From: Chloroflexota bacterium
Lineage (GTDB): Bacteria; Chloroflexota; Anaerolineae; Anaerolineales; Villigracilaceae
Reading direction: 5' to 3'
NCBI GenBank assembly: GCA_021823555.1
Contig: JAKANW010000019.1
Coordinates: 1-14,020, forward strand
Length of the DNA stretch: 14,020 nucleotides
Shown here: positions 1 through 7,381 of the stretch, one piece after another
Position numbering within the stretch: position 1 is the stretch's first letter
Layout: every line of letters begins with the position of its first letter
Made by a program: the position numbers and the translations under genes
The notes under the pieces: model-generated
Seen by the model: the letters and a program-made list of their open reading frames with translations, nothing else
What the model was told of the DNA's origin: nothing
The model's database searches: none

Positions 1-198
1 AATTTCGCCGCGGCGGATCTCCACATCCACGCCGTCCACGGCGGTGAACATGAATTTGGGGGCGCGTTTGCCGAAAGGCCAGAGCCCGTGCTTCGGGGCA
101 GGGGTGGATTCACCCTCGTTTTTTTTCTCGTTGCCGCTATCGGCGCGGGCCGGGAACCTTTTGACCAGTTGGTGGGCTTCAATTGCGAGATCAGACAT
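1..198 (-). CDS. ABC transporter ATP-binding protein, N-terminal part (runs off the window)
   Basis: Reading leftward from the ATG at 196-198 gives 66 codons open to the window edge. The product starts MSDLAIEAHQLVKRF and reaches FTAVDGVDVEIRRGEI, the pattern that precedes the Walker A loop in ABC-2 and drug-export type ATPases (xxLxKrF...AVdgVdleirrGEi). Walker A itself lies outside the window, so ATP binding is inferred from family pattern. An AAGGAG ribosome site sits a few bases before the ATG, and a consensus promoter lies at 273-300. Between the two conserved strands, residues about 17-49 form a hydrophilic Lys/Glu/Pro-rich stretch that is longer than usual for this position. Substrate and partner permease cannot be told from here. 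Confidence 0.85.
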   Translation of the reverse strand, partial: MSDLAIEAHQLVKRFPARADSGNEKKNEGESTPAPKHGLWPFGKRAPKFMFTAVDGVDVEIRRGEI

Positions 199-272
199 GG
201 CAGACTCCTTCTTTTTCAATAAAGCTCAAGAGGATTTTAATTTTCTTGAATTGTTTTCTTTATTATTTAAAT

Positions 273-300
273 ATTATACGTATTATCTTTGAAATGTCAA
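273..300 (-). promoter_or_regulatory. Sigma-70 promoter of the ABC ATPase gene
   Basis: On the minus strand TTGACA (295-300) and TATAAT (273-278) are separated by 16 bp, both perfect matches to the housekeeping consensus. Predicted transcription start is near 266, giving a leader of about 68 nt before the ATG at 198. The surrounding 230-350 stretch is strongly AT-rich compared with the flanking genes. Confidence 0.8.
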
Positions 301-360
301 TGATTTTTTCAATATATTAAATATAGGGTTGATTTTCTTGAAAAATCTCCCCCTGCCGGA

Positions 361-395
361 TAAATAACGAACCGACAATGAAAAATTGTCGGTTC
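361..395 (-). terminator. Terminator-like hairpin after the membrane glycosyltransferase-like gene
   Basis: Perfect 11-bp inverted repeat, GAACCGACAAT (369-379) and ATTGTCGGTTC (385-395), with a 5-nt loop. In the minus direction it is followed by the U-rich GTTATTTA (368-361), and it lies about 55 nt after the stop of the leftward gene at 451. In the plus direction no U-tract follows. The tail is interrupted, so it is a moderate rather than a textbook terminator. Confidence 0.5.
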
Positions 396-450
396 ATAAG
401 CGGATGCGGGGCCTCACGTTGCTATTCGGTTTGGAGATTACCGCCAGATT

Positions 451-2361
451 TTACTGCGTTGGTTTTACTTCTTTGGCATAGAAAATTTCATACGATGCCA
501 GTTCGGGCTTCGTCTCCCACTGTCCGCACAACAGATATGTACTGCCCGGTTGGGGGAGCAGGTCGCTGGAAATGGTCACCAGCGCCTTCCGGTTCGAGAG
601 GGTATCCAGCGCATAGAACAGGGAAAATGGCGGTCTCAGACTTTCCAGCCAGGCAACCAGGCTTGGATCGCCCAGGTTGTGTGCGTTGTTCCGGAACTGG
701 TCCAGGTGGAAGTTCGGCATCCAATCCAGGAACTGCACGCCCACGCGCTGGATGTTGACATTCGTGCCAGAGTCGTAGCGGATCAGGATGGAGTCCATGC
801 CTAAGTTGCAGGAAACAGCCGGAAGTCTGGGAGACGAACCGCTGGCTTTGACAATCAGGGGACCGACCAGCGTAACCATCGTCAGCAGGATGGTGAAGCC
901 AGCGCTCCATTCCCGACCCCAAAGCTGGTCCAGCGGTTTGACGAAGAATCCACGCCCGAACCGCTCCAGCAAAAAAACCAGGCCCATCGCCGGCACCAGC
1001 CCAAAGACGATGATGCTGGCCGCGTAAGGCCGCATTCGAAAAGCATCAGTGGGTGGCAGGAATGGTACTGAGACCAGCACACCGACCGTGGCGGCCATGA
1101 GCAGGCTGTTGTACGGGTCGGAGCGGTTGCGGAACCACTTGTAGAATCCCAGCAGGCAGAGAATGTAAAGTCCCCAACGCGCGATCAGGTTGACGATCCG
1201 GTTCTCACCGTTTACGTACGAGTAAATGTTGTACCAGGATTCTGAAAAGAGCATGCCCCAGTTATGAAAGGCTCCCTGCACAGTCAGCCAGGGCTGCTGG
1301 CGCATAAGTTCAAAAGCCAGTTGGTAGATCCTCCTGGATTGCTCCGGTTCCTGCAAAGCCAGCACTTCCGGATGGACTTGAAAGACATAAGCCCATGAGT
1401 ACCCACCCGAAGCCAATCCGTACAGGGTATAAGCAAAGTTGGCAAAGGGTACACCAGAGGGAGTAGCCAGCCAGTGTACCATCAACAGGTTCGCCACAAA
1501 CCCGGCGATGACCGCGGCTCCGCCCGCGAAGAAAAAGAGCCAGGAGAAACGTTTCCCACTTTTGCGGAAAAACCAACCACCCCAAAGCATTAGGAATGGC
1601 AGCATGAAGAATGTCCCGGCGCGGGCATTTAGGGCCAGGGTGAGGATGAATATGCCTGTCAACGCCAGCCAGCCTTTGTGGTTGGACGCGCTGCGCCACA
1701 TCAGCACAAAGCCCAACGTACCAAGTGGGAGTCCCAGGTTTTCGCTCATGGAAATACCGCTGTGGGCGCGGTAGAAGAGGAACAGGATGGTTAACGCAAA
1801 CACGGCCGCTTCGGCGCCATGTGTGCGCTGGATCTCACGCGCGGCCAGGTAACAAGCCAGGCCCGTCAATGCGGTGAGCACAGCCAGAGCGACCATCAGG
1901 TTGCGCCCGCTCAGATCCAGAACGACCGCGAATAGACCTGGGAAGAGCGGGCGGCGCGCCGAGAAGACCGAGAAATCCCGCCCGGCCAGCAGGCGCAGCG
2001 CATCTATGTAATATTCGTAGGCGTCATATAAAGGGATCAAGCCACTGATGACGGTGCTTTGGGTCAGACCGGATGCCCACAATCCTGCCAAAGGCAGCGC
2101 GAACAGTCCCATGCTCAATGTGAGCGCCAGCAGCCTGCCGGGCCAGCCTGTCAGGCGAAAGGAGACATAGAGCAACACAACAGTGATCGCCATGATCAAG
2201 GCGAAGCCGGTGCGCATGGTTGCGCTGAGAGGCCTTAAAAGATTAGGGGAGCGGTTCAGCAGGATCAGGGTAAAAACCAGGAGAGCGATGGCTAGAGAAA
2301 AAATCGCTTCCATCCACGGGCGCCGCGAAACGTCGAATCTTTTTTTCAAAGTGGGTATCAT
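451..2361 (-). CDS. Polytopic membrane protein, GT-C (PMT/ArnT-like) glycosyltransferase-like
   Basis: The product has 636 residues with many hydrophobic segments: roughly 17-36, 52-70, 77-98, 140-175, 184-222, 229-263, 272-297, 391-409, 418-435, 446-465 and 487-506. A C-terminal region of about 130 residues, probably outside the membrane, follows. After the third hydrophobic segment the loop carries an acidic/aromatic cluster, LYDAYEYYIDALRLL (111-125), then ARRPLFPGLF. This architecture resembles GT-C enzymes that transfer sugars from lipid-phosphate donors, where acidic residues in an outer loop bind metal and donor. I cannot name the subfamily or substrate; a non-enzymatic membrane protein remains possible. 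The ATG at 2361 is preceded by only a weak Shine-Dalgarno (GGAAA). It appears monocistronic, with a terminator-like hairpin upstream (2446-2492) and another after its TAA stop. A weak promoter may lie at about 2375-2425. Confidence 0.8.
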   Translation of the reverse strand: MIPTLKKRFDVSRRPWMEAIFSLAIALLVFTLILLNRSPNLLRPLSATMRTGFALIMAITVVLLYVSFRLTGWPGRLLALTLSMGLFALPLAGLWASGLTQSTVISGLIPLYDAYEYYIDALRLLAGRDFSVFSARRPLFPGLFAVVLDLSGRNLMVALAVLTALTGLACYLAAREIQRTHGAEAAVFALTILFLFYRAHSGISMSENLGLPLGTLGFVLMWRSASNHKGWLALTGIFILTLALNARAGTFFMLPFLMLWGGWFFRKSGKRFSWLFFFAGGAAVIAGFVANLLMVHWLATPSGVPFANFAYTLYGLASGGYSWAYVFQVHPEVLALQEPEQSRRIYQLAFELMRQQPWLTVQGAFHNWGMLFSESWYNIYSYVNGENRIVNLIARWGLYILCLLGFYKWFRNRSDPYNSLLMAATVGVLVSVPFLPPTDAFRMRPYAASIIVFGLVPAMGLVFLLERFGRGFFVKPLDQLWGREWSAGFTILLTMVTLVGPLIVKASGSSPRLPAVSCNLGMDSILIRYDSGTNVNIQRVGVQFLDWMPNFHLDQFRNNAHNLGDPSLVAWLESLRPPFSLFYALDTLSNRKALVTISSDLLPQPGSTYLLCGQWETKPELASYEIFYAKEVKPTQ

Positions 2362-2445
2362 GGATTTTCCATTGTTATTCGATGCCCAATTTTACATTAT
2401 CTGGATAAATGTGAGCGAACAAGAATTCCAACCTTTGCCTGTACA

Positions 2446-2492
2446 TAAAAATATCCCACAGGTTGCCACTGTCTGGCGGAAGCCTGCGGGAT
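2446..2492 (-). terminator. Rho-independent terminator after the histidine kinase gene
   Basis: Read leftward, ATCCCGCAGG (2492-2483) pairs with CCTGTGGGAT (2462-2453), 10 pairs including one G-U. The 20-nt apical region contains a further GCCA/TGGC stem. The tail ATATTTTTATG follows at 2452-2446. It starts about 23 nt after the kinase stop codon, which fits the end of the regulator-kinase transcript. Confidence 0.6.
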
Positions 2493-2515
2493 GATCCTTC
2501 CGATGGTAACGTTTT

Positions 2516-3865
2516 CTATTGAGTGACTGGCAGAGTGATGATAATAGCCAGTCCCTTTCCCGGCTCACTCTCGGCCCGGATCTGTCCATTATGCGCAAGC
2601 ACAATGGATTTGGCGATGGCGAGTCCCAATCCTGAGCCGCCATCTTCGCGATGGCGGGAAGCGTCGGCGCGATAGAAGCGGTCGAAGATGCGCTCGGCAT
2701 CCTCGCTGGCAATGCCTGGGCCGCTATCCCGGATCGAGAGTTCGACCCCGTTTGAGGTTGGGGCCGCCGCCAGTTCGATGTGTCCGCCCGCGGGGGTATG
2801 GCGCAGGGCGTTGTCCAAAACGTTCGTGAGCACCTGAGTCATTCGTCCGGGATCAATCATCAGGTCGGGAAGAGGCGATGCGATGTTCATGTCCAACGTA
2901 ACATCTTTTTTCTGCACCTGGTAGCGATAAAGGGTGGAGACTTCCTCCAGTAGTCGTTGCGGCGAGACGGGTTGCGGATTTACGGTGAGTTCGCCGGCAT
3001 CGGCCAGGGAGAGCGTGCGCAGGTCGTCCACCAGATGTTCGAGCCTGGCGGCCTCTTCGCGGATGATTTCGAAATTTTCCATGCTGGGTGGCAGCACACC
3101 ATCATGGACAGCCTCGGCATGGCCAAGGATCAGACTGAGGGGAGTGCGTAACTCGTGGGCAATATCGGCGGTCATCTGGCGGCGGGAATTGATGGAGCGA
3201 GCCAGTTCGGCGCTCATTTTGTTAAAGGCTTTGGCCAGTTCGCCCAGCTCGTCGCGTGAACGCACAGGAACTTGTTGGTTCAGGTTGCCATCGGCAACCG
3301 CGTGGGTAGCCAGGGTGAGTTCGCGAATGGGGCGGGTGATATTCCGGGCCAGTAGGATGCCCAGCAACAAAGCCAGCGCCGATGCGATGATGGCGGTGTA
3401 GATCAGCGTCATATTCGTGCGCTGGATGAACTCATTGGCTCGCGGGTCCCCACTAAAGGGGGCGTGGTTGATCATGAGAATGCCGACGGTCTGCCCATTC
3501 GATTCGATCCGAATTCCATTATTGAGTTCGGGTGATGGAATTTGATCGTTCAAGTTATATCTGTCACGCGAAAGCACGACCTTGCCCGTTGGATCCGTCA
3601 GGGTAAATGGCGGGAGGGGATTGATTTCATGTCCGCTTTGAGGTTGGGCGGATGACGATGGGAAGAGTCCTTCAACGCCATCCCACGAGCCTTTGGTGTT
3701 GTAGTAATTTGAGAGAGTGGCGCTGATGCTGGTTTGGTTTCGGTTGGATACGAAACGGAAGAATTCTGCGCTGGTGTTCCAGCGAGCTGCCACAACAACG
3801 ATGACGACACTGATCAAGCCGATAGCCAGGAATGCCAGGATTAATTTGATTGAGATGGATCTCAT
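2516..3865 (-). CDS. Two-component sensor histidine kinase (BaeS/EnvZ-like, HAMP)
   Basis: This 449-residue inner-membrane kinase would autophosphorylate and pass phosphate to the response regulator encoded just upstream. Visible order: transmembrane segment about 7-27; extracytoplasmic sensor region about 28-152; second membrane segment about 153-173; HAMP linker about 174-225 (ARNITRPIREL); H-box DIAHELRTPLS with phospho-acceptor His237; N-box around Asn348/Asn352 (NVLDNALRHTP); G1 DSGPGI (380-385); F-box FDRFYRA (394-400); G2 GGSGLGL (409-415). All catalytic boxes are present, so it should be active. The ATG lies 3 nt after the regulator's TAA, with GGAAG before it, so the pair is co-transcribed and probably translationally coupled. 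The sensor domain matches no signal-binding fold I recognise; the adjacent efflux genes suggest envelope or drug sensing (inference). Confidence 0.95.
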   Translation of the reverse strand: MRSISIKLILAFLAIGLISVVIVVVAARWNTSAEFFRFVSNRNQTSISATLSNYYNTKGSWDGVEGLFPSSSAQPQSGHEINPLPPFTLTDPTGKVVLSRDRYNLNDQIPSPELNNGIRIESNGQTVGILMINHAPFSGDPRANEFIQRTNMTLIYTAIIASALALLLGILLARNITRPIRELTLATHAVADGNLNQQVPVRSRDELGELAKAFNKMSAELARSINSRRQMTADIAHELRTPLSLILGHAEAVHDGVLPPSMENFEIIREEAARLEHLVDDLRTLSLADAGELTVNPQPVSPQRLLEEVSTLYRYQVQKKDVTLDMNIASPLPDLMIDPGRMTQVLTNVLDNALRHTPAGGHIELAAAPTSNGVELSIRDSGPGIASEDAERIFDRFYRADASRHREDGGSGLGLAIAKSIVLAHNGQIRAESEPGKGLAIIITLPVTQ

Positions 3866-3868
3866 GGC

Positions 3869-4552
3869 TTACTTCCGGGCAAAACGATAACCGGCGCCAT
3901 AGACGGTCTCGATATAACGCGGATCACGCGGATCAACCTCTATCTTGCTGCGCAGGTTTTTGATGTGTGTGTCAATGGTGCGTTCATAGCCCTCGTAGCG
4001 GACACCCTGAATGATGTCAAGCAGGTCGAGGCGTGAGAAGACGCGTCCTGGCGTGGACATCAAGGCAGCCAGGATGTCGAATTCGGAGGGGGTTAGATCC
4101 ACAAAGGTTTCGCCGACTTTAACAATGCGGCTCTCGCGATCCAGCATGAGGTCGGCAGCATACAGGACTTGAGCGGATGGTTCGCTATTGCCCACCCGGC
4201 GCAGGACGGCGCGCACGCGCGCGGTCAGTTCGCGCGGGCGGAAAGGTTTGGTGACATAATCGTCCGCGCCCAGTTCCAGGCCGACCACTTTTTCATCGTC
4301 ATCCACGCGGGCAGTGAGCAGAATGATGGGGGTGTTCCGTTCGCCGCGCTGCTGGCGCATGAATTCATAGCCGTCCATTTCAGGCATCATTACATCTAAA
4401 ATGATCAGGTCGGGTTTTTCGCGGCGGGCAACGGTAAGAGCCTCCCGTCCATTGTGTGCGGTGACGACGTGATAACCTTCCTGGACAAGGTAACTCTCCA
4501 CCAGGGAAACGAGGCGTTTTTCGTCGTCAACGACCATGATCGTCTTTGCCAT
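3869..4552 (-). CDS. OmpR/PhoB-family DNA-binding response regulator
   Basis: The protein has 227 residues. The receiver domain (about 3-118) has the acidic pair Asp9/Asp10, phospho-acceptor Asp53 in ILDVMMPEMDG, Thr80 and Lys102 (TKPF). A winged-helix DNA-binding domain (about 127-226) shows the LTPSEFDIL motif, recognition helix RTIDTHIKNLRSKI (191-204) and the wing YGAGYRF (218-224). I use the ATG at 4550-4552 because it opens the conserved MAKTIMVVDDE start and has GAGAGG before it. An in-frame ATG 50 codons upstream (4702) would add a Pro/Gly-rich tail unlike the family and would precede the predicted promoter. It leads the regulator-kinase operon. Likely targets are its own operon and the neighbouring efflux operon (inference from position). 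Confidence 0.95.
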   Translation of the reverse strand: MAKTIMVVDDEKRLVSLVESYLVQEGYHVVTAHNGREALTVARREKPDLIILDVMMPEMDGYEFMRQQRGERNTPIILLTARVDDDEKVVGLELGADDYVTKPFRPRELTARVRAVLRRVGNSEPSAQVLYAADLMLDRESRIVKVGETFVDLTPSEFDILAALMSTPGRVFSRLDLLDIIQGVRYEGYERTIDTHIKNLRSKIEVDPRDPRYIETVYGAGYRFARK

Positions 4553-4586
4553 AATCCATCCTCTCGAAAATTTCGACTCCCTGATG

Positions 4587-4595
4587 AGTATAACA
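4587..4595 (-). promoter_or_regulatory. Extended -10 promoter of the regulator-kinase operon
   Basis: On the minus strand TG-T-TATACT (4595-4587) is an extended -10 element. No good -35 lies 16-18 bp upstream, as is usual for extended -10 promoters. Predicted start is near 4580, giving a leader of about 28 nt. The perfect palindrome TCGAAA-a-TTTCGA (4564-4576) lies between the start point and the ribosome site. Confidence 0.5.
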
Positions 4596-4630
4596 GAGCC
4601 GGGATAACTCCATGCTCCTGGCAGCGTCCC

Positions 4631-4700
4631 AGCCGCCGTTCTCGGCGGTTGGGGCAAGATGTCGTAAAACAGGGCCTGAGGGCCAGACCATCCTGGCCCC
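4631..4700 (-). terminator. Hairpin-rich gap between lipoprotein and response regulator genes, possible terminator
   Basis: Downstream of the lipoprotein stop, GGGCCAG/CTGGCCC arms (4693-4699 and 4680-4686 on the plus strand, 7 bp) form one stem. An alternative pairing of 4695-4699 with 4672-4676 brings the stem end directly against GTTTTA (4671-4665). A second hairpin, CCGCCG-ttct-CGGCGG (4633-4648), follows. Together they could end or attenuate the efflux transcript before the regulator promoter. The stem/U-tract geometry is not ideal. Confidence 0.4.
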
Positions 4701-4708
4701 ACAGGGCG

Positions 4709-5398
4709 CTAACTTTGTATCTTGCTTTCAAGCAATTTGATGACTTGGCCGGTCAGCAGGGTTGAGCCAAAACTGCTGAAGCTCCTTTGCCCGGAGGAGT
4801 TACTCTGGTTGCCGGCAGTAGGAGTGCCGCCATTCCGGGTGCCTCCGCCTGGGAAGCCGCCTCCAGGGAAGCCTCCGCCTGGGAAACCACCGCCGGTGAA
4901 CCCGCCAGTCCGCTGGCCGTTATTTCTGTTAGTACCGTTGCCTGTCGCGTTGGCTATCGCACCATTGCCTGTTGTACCTCCGCCTGTGCCAGTACCGAGC
5001 GCGCCGCTTCCTTGCAGGGTGGTAAAGATGTCCCTTTGGGTTAACTGCATGGCGTCAATGGCCTGGATTTGTTGAGACGTCATGGTGGATTGGATCTGAT
5101 CAACAGTGGCGGTAATCTCCTGCGGCGCAGCCGAACTGCTGGTATTCAGTTGGTTCAAGAGTTGCCACAGGGAAAGCAATTGCGCAGCCTGGGTCGCGTT
5201 GACAGCCTGAGGAGTGCCTTCGAGTTTGAGAGTGCCGATGGCGAGTTTCATCTCCGGGGTCAACGCGCCGGTTCCACCGGCCTGGTTTGAACCGTTGCGT
5301 TGGACTCTGGTCGCCGTCGCCGAACTGGTGCTGCTTCCACAGGCGGTCAGGATGAGGGCGATGCCAAGAAATATACCGATCAGGAAAGTCTTTTTCAT
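4709..5398 (-). CDS. Putative Gly-rich lipoprotein of the efflux cassette
   Basis: The protein has 229 residues. The ATG at 5396-5398 opens a clear lipoprotein signal, MKKTFLIGIF..., ending in the lipobox LTAC with Cys20; the longer in-frame start at 5512 would bury this signal, so I reject it. After a Ser/Thr linker, residues 46-130 form a predicted helical domain with LTPEM, MTSQQIQAI (106-114) and LTQRD (119-123). These vaguely recall the LTxxQ motifs of Spy/CpxP stress chaperones, but I would not assign that family. Residues about 131-195 are low-complexity Gly/Asn/Thr, with three FPGGG units and one FTGGG. A Ser-rich stretch and a short helix (LLTGQVIKLLESKIQS) close it. It starts 19 nt after the permease stop and should be in the same transcript. 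Expected location is the outer face of the membrane. The stop is TAG. Confidence 0.85.
   Translation of the reverse strand: MKKTFLIGIFLGIALILTACGSSTSSATATRVQRNGSNQAGGTGALTPEMKLAIGTLKLEGTPQAVNATQAAQLLSLWQLLNQLNTSSSAAPQEITATVDQIQSTMTSQQIQAIDAMQLTQRDIFTTLQGSGALGTGTGGGTTGNGAIANATGNGTNRNNGQRTGGFTGGGFPGGGFPGGGFPGGGTRNGGTPTAGNQSNSSGQRSFSSFGSTLLTGQVIKLLESKIQS
4841..4900 (-). repeat. Four tandem 15-bp repeats encoding F(P/T)GGG
   Basis: Units are 4841-4855, 4856-4870, 4871-4885 and 4886-4900. Units 1 and 3 are identical (gcctccgcctgggaa); the others differ at several positions, mostly synonymous. The period is a multiple of three, so copy-number change would lengthen or shorten the Gly-rich segment of the lipoprotein without a frameshift. 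Confidence 0.85.
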
Positions 5399-5417
5399 TC
5401 TAATAAAAATCCTTTCA

Positions 5418-6653
5418 TTACTCGTATCGGAGAGCTTCGATGGGATCCAGCTGCGCGGCCCGGTTGGCCGGGTAATAGCCGAAGAAAATACCGACAATGG
5501 CGGCCGAGCCAAAGGCCAGCAGGATGGAACTGGGGACGATCACGGTACGCATTCCGCTGACCGCGCCAAACAGCCATGAGCCGATCAGGCCGACTACCAG
5601 CCCGAACAAGCCACCCACGGCGCTGATCAACAAAGCCTCAGCCAGGAACTGAACGCGGATATCGCTTGCGGTCGCGCCGACCGACTGGCGGATGCCGATT
5701 TCGCGCGTCCGCTCGGTGACGCTGACCAGCATAATATTCATGATGCCGATGCCGCCCACCAGCAGCGACACACCTGCCACCCAGGCCAGCAGGGAGCGGA
5801 AAGCCGCGGTGGTGGATTCTTGTGTGGTGATGATATCTTGTTGGGTGGTAATGGAGAAGTCCAGGTTGTCTGCCGTAACATTGTGCCGCTTTTCGAGCAG
5901 GAGCTGGATCTGGAGGATAACGTCATTCATCTTTTGTTTAGGGTCAATCTTTACGTAAATCAGGCGGACTCTGTCGCCCAGGAATCGCGCGAATTGCGAG
6001 GGCGTGTATTTTTGGAAGACTACTGTGATCGGCAGCTACAGGCGGGCGTCATAATCCGTGCCTCCTACCGAACCTCTCGGAGCAAAAACTCCAATCACAG
6101 CCAGTTGGGTATTTCCCACCATGACATACTGTCCGACGGGGTCGGCAGTTCCGAAAAGTTGTTCGGCAAGGCTCGATCCGAGGACGGCAACTTTTTGTTT
6201 AAAGTCCACTGCCTGCTGGTCGAAGAAATTCCCGCTGGCTATTTTCATACTGCGGACAGATGGAAAGTCCGGGGTGGTTCCCAGGATTTCAACGCTGGTC
6301 AAATGAACGCCATTGGCTGAGATGTTTTGTGAGGAATTTTGTTCGACGGTAACGCCAAGCACACCGGTTATCTGCTGGTCAATGGCAGTTGCATCTGAGA
6401 AGACCAGGCCGCCTCCGGTATTGCCTCTAAAACTCTCCGGGCCGCCGCGGCTGAAATTTGGGGTGATGAAGACCAGATCCGATCCAAGACTCGTGATCTG
6501 GTCGCTGATGGTGGCTTCGGTTCCCGCGCTGATCGAGATCACCATGATCACTGCCGCGACACCGATAATAATGCCCAGCATGGTCAGCAATGAGCGGATC
6601 TTGTTTTTTAATATCGCTTCCCATGCAATTTGCATGGCTTCAGAAGGTTTCAT
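5418..6653 (-). pseudogene. MacB/FtsX-type ABC transporter permease, interrupted by an in-frame TAG
   Basis: The gene spans 412 codons with one internal stop. Codons 1-205 (6653-6039) start MKPSEAMQIAWEAILKNKIR with a membrane helix (about 22-42), then a periplasmic MacB_PCD-type domain up to GGTDYDARL. A TAG follows at 6036-6038. The same frame then continues LPITVVFQKY... (6035-5931) into the FtsX domain. That domain has three membrane helices and the hallmark GGIGIMNIMLVSVTERTREI, and it ends ANRAAQLDPIEALRYE at the TAA (5418-5420). An ATG at 5928-5930 inside the second half has no ribosome site. With the stop read as an amino acid, length and order match an intact permease of about 410 residues. 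The start has GGAG upstream and lies 14 nt after the ATPase stop. If the stop is real, the transporter loses three of four membrane helices. Sequencing error, recent nonsense mutation and readthrough are all possible. Confidence 0.85.
6036..6038 (-). other. In-frame amber codon inside the permease gene
   Basis: The minus-strand codons are CGC CTG TAG CTG CCG. Homologous permeases usually have a hydrophobic residue, often Val-Tyr or similar, before the Leu/Ile-Pro that starts this strand, so a Tyr codon (TAC/TAT) changed by one base is the simplest origin. TAG also ends the lipoprotein gene at 4709-4711, so it is a normal stop in this genome. Confidence 0.9.
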
Positions 6654-6667
6654 ATTAGTTCTCCGGG

Positions 6668-7381
6668 TTAGTGAACGCCCTTGCCATTCTGTGTAACCCT
6701 TTCGATCAATCCGTCCCGCAAGACCAGAGTGCGTTGAGTGTGGGCGGCGATCTGCGAGTCGTGCGTGACGATGACGATGGTTGCTCCCTGCTCATGGATT
6801 TCGTGCAGCAAGTTTAGGATATCAGCGCCCGAGTGGCTGTCCAGGTTACCGGTTGGTTCATCGGCGATAAGCAGGACCGGGTTGTTGATGAGCGCCCGCG
6901 CGATAGCCACACGCTGCTGCTGCCCGCCAGATAGCTCATGGGGTTGGTGATCCATGCGGTCGCCCAGGCCGACCTTCTCCAGCATCTCACGCGCTTTCTG
7001 CTCGTTCTCCGCAGAGTTCTTGTGATTGCGATGGTCGTAAGTAAAAGGCAGCATCACATTTCGCAGGGCGGTCGTGCGGGGCAGCAGGTTGTAAGCTTGA
7101 AATACAAAGCCAAGCTTCTGGTTGCGGATGGTTGCCAGTTGCTGGTTATCCAATTCGCTTACATCCTCGCCATCCAGAATGTATTTTCCCGTGGTGGGTC
7201 TGGAGAGGCAGCCCAGGATGTGCATGAGAGTACTTTTTCCTGAGCCGGAGGGGCCCATGATGGCAACGAATTCTCCCTGGTTGATCTTGAGACTCACACC
7301 ATTCAAAGCTGTGACACTGGCGTCACCCATGCCGTAAACCTTGGCCAGGTCAATGGTTTCAATAATCGTCTCCGCGGTCAT
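6668..7381 (-). CDS. ABC transporter ATP-binding protein, MacB/LolD type
   Basis: This 237-residue cytoplasmic ATPase powers the permease encoded next to it. All motifs are present: Walker A GPSGSGKS (43-50), Q-loop Gln95 in FVFQAYNLLPR, signature LSGGQ (150-154) followed by QQRVAIARAL, Walker B LLIADEP (170-176), D-loop GNLDS, and switch His207 (VTHD). The AxNGVSL and TALxNVMLP patterns are typical of the MacB/LolD/FtsE-like type VII ABC class, which drives periplasmic processes rather than pumping through the membrane pore. Its ATG overlaps the adaptor's stop (ATGA, 7378-7381), so the two are translationally coupled. Stop is TAA at 6668-6670. Confidence 0.95.
   Translation of the reverse strand: MTAETIIETIDLAKVYGMGDASVTALNGVSLKINQGEFVAIMGPSGSGKSTLMHILGCLSRPTTGKYILDGEDVSELDNQQLATIRNQKLGFVFQAYNLLPRTTALRNVMLPFTYDHRNHKNSAENEQKAREMLEKVGLGDRMDHQPHELSGGQQQRVAIARALINNPVLLIADEPTGNLDSHSGADILNLLHEIHEQGATIVIVTHDSQIAAHTQRTLVLRDGLIERVTQNGKGVH

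Noticed and set aside
378..758. Plus-strand open frame starting in the hairpin at 369-395
   Set aside because: It overlaps the 3' end of the membrane protein gene antisense, and its composition looks like a shadow frame.
2362..2445. Promoter for the membrane glycosyltransferase-like gene
   Set aside because: Only weak hexamers are visible (TTGTTC with TAATGT, spacing 17), not enough to annotate as a promoter.
4553..4702. Upstream start for the response regulator adding 50 residues
   Set aside because: The extension is Pro/Gly-rich, lies across the predicted promoter and hairpin, and has no counterpart in the family.
5820..6320. Plus-strand open frame spanning the permease TAG
   Set aside because: It is antisense to well-conserved permease sequence and its product has no recognisable features.
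5418..6653. Frameshift or two separate permease genes
   Set aside because: The segment between the two halves (6035-5931) is open in the same frame and reads as permease sequence, so only the TAG is at fault. The ATG at 5930 has no ribosome site.
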